Origin: Agromyces flavus
GTDB lineage: Bacteria > Actinomycetota > Actinomycetes > Actinomycetales > Microbacteriaceae
NCBI RefSeq assembly: GCF_900104685.1
Contig: NZ_LT629755.1
Span: forward strand, 2,046,001 to 2,110,000
Direction of reading: 5' to 3'
DNA: 64,000 nt
Shown here: piece after piece, positions 53,777-64,000 of the stretch
Position numbering within the stretch: the stretch's first letter is position 1
How the letters are laid out: each line of letters starts with the position of its first letter
The notes under the pieces: model-generated
Databases searched by the model: none
What the model saw: the letters and a program-made list of their open reading frames with translations, nothing else
What the model was told of the DNA's origin: nothing
Made by a program: the position numbers and the translations under genes

Positions 53777-53780
<4 letters not shown>
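52320..53780 (+). CDS. xdhA: Xanthine dehydrogenase small subunit (2Fe-2S and FAD)
   Basis: 486 aa. Residues 1-170 hold two 2Fe-2S centres: CAEGECGACSV with a later Cys, and CGYCTPG plus NLCRCTGYRPI. From about residue 200 an FAD domain follows (VVAGCTDWGVEVNLR, RNRATLGGNLGTASPIGDAAP). In the loop between the second cluster's cysteine pairs three copies of the hexapeptide EADGAS occur, encoded by an 18-bp tandem repeat. It oxidises hypoxanthine/xanthine to urate with xdhB. Stop and next start overlap (ATGA). Confidence 0.94.
52707..52760 (+). repeat. 18-bp tandem repeat (three units) inside xdhA
   Basis: Units 52707-52724, 52725-52742 and 52743-52760, each close to GAGGCGGATGGCGCGAGC, encode EADGAS, EADGAS and EADGAG. 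A slippage-prone in-frame minisatellite in a surface loop. Confidence 0.85.
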
Positions 53781-56230
<2,450 letters not shown>

Positions 56231-56241
56231 GCGAGGCGCGC

Positions 56242-57084
56242 GTGGACTGGATCGAGGCCGTGCAGCGGCTCCGCGCCGAGCGCCGCCCGGGCGTCATCGT
56301 GACGCTCGCGATGGTGCGCGGTCATGCTCCCCGCAACGGCGGCGCGAAGATGGTCGTCTCCGCCGACGGCGCGGTCGGAACCGTGGGCGGCGGCAACCTC
56401 GAGCGCACCGCGCTCGAACGGGCGCGAGCGATGCTGGCCGAGGCATCCGTCGAACCGGAACTGCTCACGTTGACGCTGAGCGACAAGGCCGTCACCGACT
56501 ACGGCGTGCAGTGCTGCGGAGGAGAGGTCACGATGCTGCTGGAACCCGTGCCCGTCGTGCCGGTCGTCGCGATCTTCGGGATGGGGCATGTGGGCCTCGA
56601 GCTCGCGCGCATCCTGGCGCGACAACCGATCGAGCTGCACCTCGTCGACTCGCGCGAGGCGATGCTGGCCGTCGATCGCCTCGGCGTGCCCGGCGAGCGC
56701 GGGCCGCTGGCCGACCCCGTGGCGACCGTGCAGGTCGAGCACCGGCCGGTGCCCGAGGCGGCGCTGCGCGACCTGCCGGCCGGTGCGCACGTGCTCGTGA
56801 TGACTCACGACCACGCCGAGGACCTCGCGATCTGCGACCTCGCGCTGCGATCCCCCGGCATCGCGTCGATCGGGCTGATCGGCTCGCGCTCGAAGTGGGC
56901 GAGGTTCCGCACGCGACTGGCCGCCGCCGGACACGACGATCGCGCGCTCGAGCGCATCACGACGCCGATCGGCATCGACGCCATCCGCTCGAAGGAGCCC
57001 GCGGCGATCGCGGTGAGCGTCGCCGCACGGATCCTGCAGCTCGTCGAGGAGACGGCCCCGGTCGGCACGTCGGTCGTCGAGTAG
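56242..57084 (+). CDS. xdhC: XdhC family molybdenum cofactor maturation protein
   Basis: 280 aa. The N-terminal CoxI/XdhC domain has VIVTLAMVRGHAPRNGGAKMVVS and GVQCCGGEVTMLLEPV; a Rossmann domain follows with VAIFGMGHVGLELARIL and a C-terminal IGSRSKWARFRTRL / TTPIGIDAIRSKEPAAIAVSVAARIL. XdhC sulphurates and inserts the cofactor into XdhB. GTG start, 11 bp after xdhB. Confidence 0.93.
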   Translation: MDWIEAVQRLRAERRPGVIVTLAMVRGHAPRNGGAKMVVSADGAVGTVGGGNLERTALERARAMLAEASVEPELLTLTLSDKAVTDYGVQCCGGEVTMLLEPVPVVPVVAIFGMGHVGLELARILARQPIELHLVDSREAMLAVDRLGVPGERGPLADPVATVQVEHRPVPEAALRDLPAGAHVLVMTHDHAEDLAICDLALRSPGIASIGLIGSRSKWARFRTRLAAAGHDDRALERITTPIGIDAIRSKEPAAIAVSVAARILQLVEETAPVGTSVVE

Positions 57085-57102
57085 CGCCGCCCGGCACGGG
57101 CG

Positions 57103-57915
57103 CTACGCGCGCTCCCGCACCCGGGCCGGCGGCGTGATGTGCGACTGCGCTCGGGCCGCGTTGCGCTCGGCGATGATCGCCGCGCGGCGCAGCCGCTCGG
57201 CCTCGAGCTTGCGCGCGAAGAGCGTCCACGTGAGCAGCGCCATCCCGGCCCCGACGAGCGCGCCGCCGATCGTGTCGGTGAGCCAGTGCGCGCCGACGTA
57301 GGTGCGGCTCACCGCCATGAGGAACGTGTAGATCGCGCCGGCGATCCACACCCAGCGCTTGGGCGCGATGATGCCGATCGCGACCGCGATCGTGGCCGCG
57401 TTCGCCACATGGCCCGAGGGGAACGAGCCGAAGTCCGCCACGACGAGGATGTCCTCCGGTCGCGCGCGGCCGAACAGGTTCTTGAGCAGCTGCACCATGA
57501 GCGCACTCGCCGCCGACGCGACGATGAAGTAGAGCGCCGCCCACGGCCGGCGGATGACGAGAAGGGTCACGGCCGTCGCGATCGGCACGATGACCACGCC
57601 CATGATGCCCCCGCCGAGCTCGTCCATGCCGAAGGCGAAGACGTCCCAGATCCCGCCGCGGAACTCGAAGACCTCCTCGGCCCACTCCTCGTCGATCCCG
57701 AACGGCATCCCGCCCGACCGCAGTGCGATGAGCACGCCGAGCACGGCCGCGATCACGACCGCGGCGATGCCGGCGGCGAGTGGCACGAACCGTGCGACGT
57801 ACTCGGTGCGCGCCACCCGCGCGGCGGGCCTGAGGTCGTCGCTCTTCGCCGCGGTGCGGCCGGCTTCGCTCGTCGTCGTGCCCTCGGGGCCCTGGTCGGT
57901 GCCGGGTGCGCTCAT
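57103..57915 (-). CDS. PAP2-type membrane phosphatase
   Basis: 270 aa, six transmembrane helices after a 40-residue cytoplasmic N-terminus. The three phosphatase motifs are KNLFGRARPED (KX6RP), FPSGHVANA (PSGH) and SRTYVGAHWLTDTIGG (SRX5HX3D). It probably dephosphorylates undecaprenyl pyrophosphate or phosphatidic acid at the membrane surface. TACCGT lies 6 nt before the ATG. Confidence 0.92.
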   Translation of the reverse strand: MSAPGTDQGPEGTTTSEAGRTAAKSDDLRPAARVARTEYVARFVPLAAGIAAVVIAAVLGVLIALRSGGMPFGIDEEWAEEVFEFRGGIWDVFAFGMDELGGGIMGVVIVPIATAVTLLVIRRPWAALYFIVASAASALMVQLLKNLFGRARPEDILVVADFGSFPSGHVANAATIAVAIGIIAPKRWVWIAGAIYTFLMAVSRTYVGAHWLTDTIGGALVGAGMALLTWTLFARKLEAERLRRAAIIAERNAARAQSHITPPARVRERA

Positions 57916-57921
57916 TCCCTC

Positions 57922-57927
57922 ACGGTA
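57922..57927 (-). promoter_or_regulatory. -10 element TACCGT of the PAP2 gene (leaderless)
   Basis: TACCGT, 6 nt before ATG 57915. Confidence 0.45.
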
Positions 57928-58046
57928 GTCCGCGCGCAGCGAACCCCATGAGATCGGATGCCGCGTGGCCGAGCATCGCGCGATCCGCTATCCTTCGGCC
58001 TGCGCGCCGGCGCATCGCGCGGCACGCGATATCCGCTCGGCGGGGG

Positions 58047-59318
58047 TCAGTCGGAGAGGGCGGGAACCGTCGCCGGGCGCACGAGCGCCCAGACCCCGGC
58101 GATCGCGATCACGGCGGCGCCGAGCATCACGACCGCCATGGGGACCGCGCTGCCCACGCCGAACAGTCCGGCGAGCGGCGAGATCGCACCGGCCAGGCCG
58201 AAGTTCAGCGCGCCGAGCAGCGACGCCGCAGTGCCGGCCTCGGCACCGTGGTTCGCGAGCGCGAGCACCTGCACGGCCGGGAAGGTGAACCCGCATGCGG
58301 CGATGTAGATCCAGAGCGGGATCGCGGTGCCCCAGAAGCCGGCACCGGCGCCGTCGAGCACGACGATCGCGATCGCCATCGCGAGGTGCACGACCGTGGT
58401 GCCGGCGATGACGTACTGGGGCGGGATCGGGCCGCGGATGAGCCGCGACGAGATCTGCACGCCCGCGACGACGCCGATCGAGTTGACGGCGAAGAGGATG
58501 CCGTACTGCTGCGGCGTGAATTCGTAGACCTGCTGGAACAGGAACGAGGACGTCGACAGGTACGCGAACAGCCCGGTGAAGGTCATGCCGCCTACGAGGG
58601 CCGCACCGAGGTAGACGCGGTCGCGGAACAGTGCCCGGTACCGCTGTCCGACCGACGAGTGGCCGGCGATGTGGCGGCGCGACTCGGGCAGCGTCTCGAC
58701 GATGAAGAAGCCGACGGCGGCGACCACGACCAGCCCGTAGCCGGCGAGCACCCAGAAGACGCCGCGCCAGTCCATGACCTGCAGCAGCTGCGAGCCGATC
58801 ACCGGCGCCAGCACGGGCGCGAGTCCGTTGACGAGCGCGAGGCGCGAGAGCATGCGCACGAGCGGCTTGCCGCCGAAGAGGTCGCGAACCATGGCCATCG
58901 CCACGACGCCGCCGGCCGCCGCACCGAAGCCCTGCAGCAGGCGGAACACGACGAGCCACGCGATGTCGGGTGCGAGCGCCGCGGCGACCGACGCCGCGAT
59001 GTGCAGGGCGGTCGAGAGCATCAACGGCAGGCGACGGCCGACCTTGTCGCTCCAGGGGCCGACGATGAGCTGGCCGAGGCCGAAGCCGATCATCGTGCCG
59101 GTCAGCGTGATCTGGATGGCGGCGGCGTTGACGCCGAGCTCGGCCTCGAGTGCGGGGAACGCGGGCAGGTAGAGGTCGATCGTGAACGGCCCGAGCGCGG
59201 TGAGCGCGCCGAGGACGAGCACGTAGACGAGGCGCTGACGACGGCTGAGCAGGTCGCCCGGATGCCGCGGCGCGGTGTAGTCGTCGGGCCGGACGATGGG
59301 GATGGAGGCAGTGGACAT
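58047..59318 (-). CDS. Bcr/CflA-type multidrug MFS exporter
   Basis: 423 aa, 12 transmembrane helices. VYVLVLGALTALGPFTIDLYLPAFPALEAELGV and GQLIVGPWSDKVGRRLPLML (motif A) with RLLQGFGAAAGGVVAMAMVRDLF are characteristic of the DHA1 Bcr/CflA branch of drug/H+ antiporters. The substrate is unknown. ATG 59318 starts MSTASIPIV; an upstream frame extension is rejected. The predicted promoter lies about 150 nt upstream, giving a long leader. Confidence 0.9.
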   Translation of the reverse strand: MSTASIPIVRPDDYTAPRHPGDLLSRRQRLVYVLVLGALTALGPFTIDLYLPAFPALEAELGVNAAAIQITLTGTMIGFGLGQLIVGPWSDKVGRRLPLMLSTALHIAASVAAALAPDIAWLVVFRLLQGFGAAAGGVVAMAMVRDLFGGKPLVRMLSRLALVNGLAPVLAPVIGSQLLQVMDWRGVFWVLAGYGLVVVAAVGFFIVETLPESRRHIAGHSSVGQRYRALFRDRVYLGAALVGGMTFTGLFAYLSTSSFLFQQVYEFTPQQYGILFAVNSIGVVAGVQISSRLIRGPIPPQYVIAGTTVVHLAMAIAIVVLDGAGAGFWGTAIPLWIYIAACGFTFPAVQVLALANHGAEAGTAASLLGALNFGLAGAISPLAGLFGVGSAVPMAVVMLGAAVIAIAGVWALVRPATVPALSD

Positions 59319-59595
59319 GGAGTTCCCGAGGCGTGCTGGAGTGCGGACGTGCGAAGGTCGGTGCAGGCGCACGCCGTCGGGCGCCGGGAGGACGAAGCGG
59401 CGCCCGTCATGCTGGGCGCCGCCGCTGGGTGATCTCGGCCGCGAGGGCCTCGAATCGATTCGACTGAGTTTCGATTGTAGCGTTTCACCCCCCGGGGCAT
59501 GCAAGTGCCGGCCGTCGGCGGGCCCCGGTCGTACCCGCGAACGGGTCCGCGCGCGGCCAGCGGCGCGGCCCGGAGCCGTCCGACCGGCTGCCACC
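59319..59595 (-). promoter_or_regulatory. Leader and promoter region of the Bcr/CflA gene
   Basis: TTGCAT (59504-59499), 19 nt, TACAAT (59479-59474) form a good promoter; predicted start near 59467. Directly after it lies the perfect 14-bp palindrome TCGAATCGATTCGA (59450-59463), a candidate operator. The leader of about 148 nt is GC-rich. It resembles the SOS box but lacks its 4-nt spacer. No gene is seen here. Confidence 0.5.
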
Positions 59596-60780
59596 TCAGC
59601 CCGCTGCGCCGAGCGGATCGGCCAGCAGTTCCGTGAACGCCGCTTCGGCCGCCCCGATCATGAGCCGGTCCTCGCCGAGCGCGGCGACGCGGACGTCGAC
59701 GTCCTCCGCTGCGGCCGGCATCGCCTGCGCGGCCATCGCGTCGCGCAGCGCGGCCGGGTCGAGGTCGGCGAGGGTCGCGAGGAACCCGCCGAGGATCACG
59801 AGCGACGGGTTGAGCACGTTCACGGCGTTCGCAAGCGCGGTCGCGAGGATTCGGCGCTGCCGCGCGAGCTCGTCGGCGATCGGGGCGCCGTCCGACGCAT
59901 CGAGGGCCGAGCGGATGGCGGCCGCCAGTGTCGGCTCGTCGGCGCCGCGCAGCCCGACCGCGTCGAGCAGCCGCGAGCGGCTCACCTCGTCCTCGAGGAC
60001 GCCGCCGTTCGCACGGCGGTCCTCGACCGATGCGATGCCCGGACGGTTCTGGCCGAACTCCCCCGCGTATCCGCTCTTGCCGCCGACGGGCCGGCCGTGC
60101 ACGATGAGCCCGCCGCCGATGCCGCTCGCGCCGCCGTTGAGGTACAGCAGGTCGTCGACGCCGCGACCGGCCCCGAAGAGGTGCTCGGCGATCGCGCCGA
60201 GGCTCGCGTCGTTGCCGACCGCGGTCGGCAGCCCGGTCGCCTCCTCGACGAACGCGCGGATCGGCACCTCCCGCCACTCGAGGTGCGGGGCGAAGCGCAC
60301 GAGGCCGTCGGAGGCGCGCACCAGGCCCGGCACGGCGAGGCCCACGCCCGCGAACCGGCCGTGCTGCAGGTCGCCCGTCCGCCACCGCGCGATGGCATCG
60401 GCGATGAGCCGGGCGGTCTCCTCGGGCGTGACGAGGTGGTCGACCTCGATGCGCTCGCGCGCCTCGATCCGTCCGCCCAGCCCGACGGCGGCCACGGTGA
60501 CGGCGTCGACCTCGGGATTCACGGCGACCGCGACGAGCCCGGGATGGGGTGCGATCACGGGGGACGGCCGACCGACCCGATTGGTGGGGTCGGGCGCGCG
60601 TTCCTCGGCCAGGCCGAGCTCGACGAGCTCGGCGGAGAGCGCGGCGATCGTCGACCGGTTGAGGCCGGTCAGCGCCGTCAGGCGCGCGCGCGAGAGCGGC
60701 CCCTCGAGATGCACGAGGCTCAGCACACGTGCGAGGTTCCGGCGATGGACGCCGTCGAAACTGCCGGACCGGTCTGTCAC
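59596..60780 (-). CDS. ROK family transcriptional regulator
   Basis: 394 aa. An N-terminal winged helix (VHRRNLARVLSLVHLEGPLSRARLTALTGLNRSTIAALSAELVELGL, residues 11-57) is fused to a ROK sugar-kinase-like domain (AVAVNPEVDAV, FAGVGLAVPGLV, GNDASLGAIAEHLFGAG). The usual zinc-binding CxCGxxGC segment is absent: after YAGEFGQNRPGIAS the sequence has no cysteines, so zinc binding is unlikely. The GTG is 6 nt after TAGAGT. Divergent from the sugar ABC operon, which it probably controls. Confidence 0.9.
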   Translation of the reverse strand: MTDRSGSFDGVHRRNLARVLSLVHLEGPLSRARLTALTGLNRSTIAALSAELVELGLAEERAPDPTNRVGRPSPVIAPHPGLVAVAVNPEVDAVTVAAVGLGGRIEARERIEVDHLVTPEETARLIADAIARWRTGDLQHGRFAGVGLAVPGLVRASDGLVRFAPHLEWREVPIRAFVEEATGLPTAVGNDASLGAIAEHLFGAGRGVDDLLYLNGGASGIGGGLIVHGRPVGGKSGYAGEFGQNRPGIASVEDRRANGGVLEDEVSRSRLLDAVGLRGADEPTLAAAIRSALDASDGAPIADELARQRRILATALANAVNVLNPSLVILGGFLATLADLDPAALRDAMAAQAMPAAAEDVDVRVAALGEDRLMIGAAEAAFTELLADPLGAAG

Positions 60781-60786
60781 GCGTCC

Positions 60787-60792
60787 ACTCTA
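60787..60792 (-). promoter_or_regulatory. -10 element TAGAGT of the ROK regulator gene (leaderless)
   Basis: TAGAGT, 6 nt before GTG 60780. Confidence 0.45.
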
Positions 60793-60833
60793 GGGACGCC
60801 CCGCCATCCGGGCGGGTCGGCGCGCCGAATATG

Positions 60834-60868
60834 TTGCGCTTGACCGCAAATCGGTGGCGTCGTATATT
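60834..60868 (+). promoter_or_regulatory. Promoter and candidate ROK operator of the second sugar ABC operon
   Basis: TTGACC (60840-60845), 17 nt, TATATT (60863-60868): the best sigma-70-type promoter in the window. The -35 is embedded in a dyad TTGCG-N6-CGCAA (60834-60849), a likely repressor site. Confidence 0.7.
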
Positions 60869-60923
60869 CAAGTCGTCCGTATCACTTTCGGCGTAGATGT
60901 CGAAAATTTCGAAGGGTTCAATG

Positions 60924-62222
60924 ATGAACAGACGCAGCACCATGCGGTTCGTCACGCTCACCGCGGCCACCGGCCTCGCGCTCGCGTCGCTCACGGCGTG
61001 CAGCGCCGGCGGCGGGGCTGACGACGGCGGCGACGGCGACGTCACCATCACCTGGTGGCACAACGGCACGACCGGCCCGCTGCCCGATGTCTGGGAGGAG
61101 GTGGCGACGGAGTTCGAGGAGGCGCACCCCGGCGTCACCGTCGAGCAGACCGGCTACCAGAACGAGGAGCTGCAGCGCACGCTCATCCCGAACGCCCTCG
61201 CGGCGGGCGACCCGCCGGACCTGTTCCAGGTCTGGCCGGGCGGTGAGCTGCGCGACCAGGTCGAGAACGGCTACCTCATGCCGCTCGACGACGAGATCGC
61301 CGACACCATCGAGAGCGTCGGCGCGACCGTCAACCCGTGGCAGGTCGACGGGAAGACCTACGGCGTCCCGTTCACCTTCGGCATCGAGGGCTTCTGGTAC
61401 AACACCGACCTCTTCGAGCAGGCCGGCATCGACGCGCCGCCCGCCACTTTCGACGAGCTCACCGACGCCGTCGGCAAGCTCAAGGACGCCGGCATCACCC
61501 CGATCGCCGTGGGTGCGGGCGACAAGTGGCCGGCCGCGCACTGGTGGTACCAGTTCGCGCTCCACTCCTGCTCGCCGGAGGCGCTTCAGGCGGCGGAGAC
61601 CGAGTACGACTTCGAGGACGAGTGCTTCGTCGAGGCGGGCGAGCAGCTCGAGGAGTTCCTCGCGCTCGAGCCCTTCCAGGAGGGCTTCCTCGGCACCCCC
61701 GCCCAGCAGGGCGCGGGAAGCTCCGCCGGTCTCGTCGCGAACGGCCAGGCCGCGATGGAGCTCATGGGCCACTGGAACGCCGGCGTGATCGGCGGTCTCA
61801 CGGCCGACCAGCAGGTGCCGCCGTTCCTCGGCTGGTTCCCGTTCCCCGGCATCGAGGGCGCCGACGGCGACCCGACCGCGGCGCTCGGCGGCGGTGACGG
61901 ATTCGGCTGCTCGGCCGAGGCCCCGCCGGAGTGCGCCGAACTGCTGGAGTACATCATGAGCGAGGACGTGCAGGCGAAGTTCGCCGCCAGCGGCTCGGGC
62001 ATCCCGACCGTCCCCGCAGCGACGGAGTCCCTCGACGACGAGAACCTCAAGGCCGTGGCCGAAGGGCTCGCGAACGCCTCGTTCGTGCAGCTCTGGCTCG
62101 ACACCGCCTATGGCACCACCGTCGGCAACGCCATGAACGAGGGCATCACCAACCTCTTCGGCGGCGCCGGTACGCCCGAGGACGTCGTCACCAGGATGCA
62201 GGACGCCGCGGCGACGCAGTAA
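60924..62222 (+). CDS. Sugar-binding lipoprotein of ABC transporter
   Basis: 432 aa. A lipoprotein signal ending LALASLTAC is followed by a CUT1 binding-protein domain (VTITWWHNGTTGPLPDVWEEVATEFEEAHPGVTVEQTGY, YGVPFTFGIEGFWYNTDLFEQAGI). The GAAGGG at 60911-60916 best fits ATG 60924, though ATG 60921 and 60897 are in frame. Together with the two permeases that follow it imports a sugar or oligosaccharide under the ROK regulator. No ATPase gene follows within the window. Confidence 0.94.
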   Translation: MNRRSTMRFVTLTAATGLALASLTACSAGGGADDGGDGDVTITWWHNGTTGPLPDVWEEVATEFEEAHPGVTVEQTGYQNEELQRTLIPNALAAGDPPDLFQVWPGGELRDQVENGYLMPLDDEIADTIESVGATVNPWQVDGKTYGVPFTFGIEGFWYNTDLFEQAGIDAPPATFDELTDAVGKLKDAGITPIAVGAGDKWPAAHWWYQFALHSCSPEALQAAETEYDFEDECFVEAGEQLEEFLALEPFQEGFLGTPAQQGAGSSAGLVANGQAAMELMGHWNAGVIGGLTADQQVPPFLGWFPFPGIEGADGDPTAALGGGDGFGCSAEAPPECAELLEYIMSEDVQAKFAASGSGIPTVPAATESLDDENLKAVAEGLANASFVQLWLDTAYGTTVGNAMNEGITNLFGGAGTPEDVVTRMQDAAATQ

Positions 62223-62227
62223 GCACC

Positions 62228-63226
62228 ATGACCGCAGTCCTCAACCCGGCCGGGCCCGCGACCACCGCGGGCCCGGCCCCCACCGCCCCGGTGCGGCGCC
62301 GCCGTTCCGGCTCGACCCGCCAGCGGATCGAGATCACGATCCTGGTGGGCCCCGCCCTGCTCCTGTTCCTCGGCTTCGTGATCCTGCCGGTGCTGCTCGC
62401 CGCGGTCTACAGCCTCTACAACCTGCCCCCCGCGTTCCGCTGGGAGCACCTGGCCGACCCCGAGCGGTTCGTCGGCCTCGCCAATTACGAGCGCGCGTTC
62501 AACAGCCCCGAGTTCATCCGCGCGATCGGCAACAACTTCATCATCCTGTTCCTCTCGCTGCTCATCCAGGGGCCGCTCGCGATCGGCATCGCGCTGCTGC
62601 TGAACCGTCCGATGCGCGGGCGCGGCGTGCTGCGGCTGCTCATCTTCGTGCCGTACGTGCTCGCCGAGGTCATCGCGGGCCTCTCGTGGAAGCTCCTCCT
62701 GCAGCCGCAGGGCGCCGTCAACGCCATGCTCGAGGCCGTCGGGCTCGGCGCCTGGCAGCAGAACTGGCTCGCCGACCCCGAGATCGCGTTGTGGACGCTC
62801 TTCGTCATCCTGACGTGGAAGTACCTCGGCTTCGCGATCATCCTCATGCTCGCCGGACTACAGGGCGTGCCCGAGGAACTCGCCGAGGCGGCAGCCATCG
62901 ACGGCGCGAACTGGTGGCAGATCCAGCGCCACATCACGATCCCGCTGCTCGGCCCGACCATCCGCATCTGGGCGTTCCTCTCCATGATCGGCGCGTTGCA
63001 GCTGTTCGACATGGTCTGGGTTACTGTCGCCCCGACGGTTCGCGCGATGGCGACGGAGACCATGGCGACGTACATGGTGCAGCAGGGCCAGTTCGCCGGC
63101 CAGCCCGGCTACGGCAGCGCGATCGCCGTCATCCTCTTCTTCATCTCCCTGATCGTGGCGCTCGTCTACCAGCGCTTCGCCCTCCGCCGCGACCTCGCGG
63201 GCGCCATCACCCGAGGAGTGCGCTGA
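62228..63226 (+). CDS. Sugar ABC transporter permease (MalF type)
   Basis: 332 aa, six transmembrane helices after a 30-residue Pro/Ala-rich cytoplasmic start. The EAA loop is ELAEAAAIDGANWWQIQRHITIPLLGPTIR. The gene begins 5 bp after the binding-protein stop; much longer upstream frames are rejected. Confidence 0.93.
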   Translation: MTAVLNPAGPATTAGPAPTAPVRRRRSGSTRQRIEITILVGPALLLFLGFVILPVLLAAVYSLYNLPPAFRWEHLADPERFVGLANYERAFNSPEFIRAIGNNFIILFLSLLIQGPLAIGIALLLNRPMRGRGVLRLLIFVPYVLAEVIAGLSWKLLLQPQGAVNAMLEAVGLGAWQQNWLADPEIALWTLFVILTWKYLGFAIILMLAGLQGVPEELAEAAAIDGANWWQIQRHITIPLLGPTIRIWAFLSMIGALQLFDMVWVTVAPTVRAMATETMATYMVQQGQFAGQPGYGSAIAVILFFISLIVALVYQRFALRRDLAGAITRGVR

Positions 63227-63227
63227 C

Positions 63228-64000
63228 ATGACCGCCACCACCGCCATCACCACGGGCCGTCCGCCCGAGGACCTGCCGGAGCGGCGCGCCGCCGGGCGCC
63301 GGTTCGACTGGGGCCAGCCGTTCGTCTACCTCATCGCGCTCGTCGTGGCCGCACTCGCGATCGGCCCGGTCGTCTACGTGTTCCTCGGCGGCTTCCGCAC
63401 GACCGCCGACCTCAACGCCGACCCTGCCGGGCTGCCCGACCCGTGGACGCTGGAGAACTGGGTACGGGTGCTGGGTGCGCCTCGCTTCTGGGGCAACGTG
63501 TTCGCAAGCGTCGTGCTCGCGGCCGGCACCACGCTCGGTGTCGTCATCGTGGGCATCATGGCCGCGTTCGTGATCGCCCGGTACGAGTTCCGCGGCCGTC
63601 AGGGCCTCTACACCCTGTTCACCGCCGGTCTCATGTTCCCCCTCACGGTCGCCGCCCTTCCGCTCACGCTGATGCTCCGCACCCTCGGGCTGCACGGCAC
63701 CTACCTGGGCGTGATCATCCCGTCGATCGCGTTCGCGCTGCCGACGACGATCATCATCCTGGTGCCGTTCCTGCGCGCCATCCCCGACGAACTGGAAGAG
63801 GCCGCGCAGATCGACGGCGCCTCGCGCATCGGGTTCTTCTGGCGCATCCTGCTGCCGCTTTCGATGCCGGGCCTCGTGACCGTCGGCGTGCTCGCGTTCG
63901 TCGGCAGCTGGAACGGCTACCTGCTGCCATTGCTCGTGATCAGCACGGGCACCCTGCCGCAGGACCTGTGGCCGCTGCCGCTCGGCGTCACCCAGTTCTC
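63228..64000 (+). CDS. Sugar ABC transporter permease (MalG type), partial at right edge
   Basis: 257 codons are visible, beginning MTATTAITTGRPPEDLPERR and continuing in frame to the window end. TM1 is PFVYLIALVVAALAIGPVVYVFLGG, and the EAA loop ELEEAAQIDGASRIGFFWRILLPLSMPGLV is complete. Only the last membrane segment and C-terminus are missing. The ATG lies 1 nt after the MalF-type stop. Confidence 0.93.
   Translation, partial: MTATTAITTGRPPEDLPERRAAGRRFDWGQPFVYLIALVVAALAIGPVVYVFLGGFRTTADLNADPAGLPDPWTLENWVRVLGAPRFWGNVFASVVLAAGTTLGVVIVGIMAAFVIARYEFRGRQGLYTLFTAGLMFPLTVAALPLTLMLRTLGLHGTYLGVIIPSIAFALPTTIIILVPFLRAIPDELEEAAQIDGASRIGFFWRILLPLSMPGLVTVGVLAFVGSWNGYLLPLLVISTGTLPQDLWPLPLGVTQF

Noticed and set aside
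59450..59463. Second SOS box before the Bcr/CflA gene
   Set aside because: TCGAATCGATTCGA has a different half-site and lacks the 4-nt spacer of TCGAAC-N4-GTTCGA.

Overview
The window is very GC-rich, with coding sequence using mostly G/C third positions, many GTG starts, ATGA/GTGA stop-start overlaps and many start codons placed 6-7 nt after a TANNNT hexamer (apparent leaderless transcripts). With an actinobacterial-type SOS box, a small 4.5S-type SRP RNA, Mqo, a DUF853 HerA-like ATPase, and sugar ABC operons that lack their own ATPase, this points to a free-living actinomycete, most likely Microbacteriaceae (Agromyces-like). That placement is inference; no 16S rRNA is present. It looks like ordinary chromosome: I see no phage, insertion sequence, CRISPR array or origin.

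Layout. 1-19 kb is housekeeping: an SOS-controlled radical SAM protein, an ABC-F ATPase with a long leader, malate:quinone oxidoreductase, a divergent MerR/membrane-protein pair, lysC-asd, two tandem NTF2-like proteins, dnaX-recR, a DksA-type zinc finger protein, an ArsR-MFS pair and pta-ackA. 19.0-19.4 kb carries the SRP RNA and tRNA-Ser(GGA), followed by a tandem array of copies of the tRNA 3' half. 19.5-29.7 kb is mixed: a secreted protein, a PH-like membrane protein, GNAT, DUF853 ATPase, a kinase of the streptomycin 6-kinase family, thioredoxin with a CsoR/CstR-like operator, an endonuclease/exonuclease/phosphatase-fold protein, two tandem YjdF-like membrane proteins, an enolase-superfamily enzyme and an alditol-oxidase-like flavoprotein.

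29.8-44.8 kb is a pentose/plant-polysaccharide locus. One minus-strand block has a lipoprotein binding protein, two permeases, GH51 arabinofuranosidase, a GH5 enzyme, a LacI regulator and a secreted two-module esterase. Variants of the palindrome TACAACGTTGTA lie before the binding-protein gene and before the esterase gene, so the LacI protein probably controls both. Next come an SMP-30-type lactonase, an FAH-family enzyme, an IlvD/EDD sugar-acid dehydratase and a second LacI regulator: three steps of an oxidative pentose (Weimberg-type) pathway that would consume the released sugar.

44.8-57 kb holds a GNAT, a saccharopine-dehydrogenase-like enzyme and a purine catabolism cluster: allantoinase, ureidoglycine aminohydrolase, a DUF6986 aldolase-like protein and malate synthase in one overlapping minus-strand operon, divergent from xdhA-xdhB-xdhC. 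Malate synthase would return the glyoxylate from ureide breakdown to central metabolism. 57-64 kb has a PAP2 phosphatase, a Bcr/CflA-type MFS exporter, a ROK regulator and a second sugar ABC operon that runs off the right edge.

Most interesting signals: the tRNA-Ser 3'-half tandem array, the exact SOS box over the radical SAM promoter, the TACAACGTTGTA regulon (one site inside the regulator's own gene), the CsoR/CstR-like operator in the thioredoxin promoter, a consistent set of leaderless promoters, and the DUF6986 protein locked into a ureide/glyoxylate operon.
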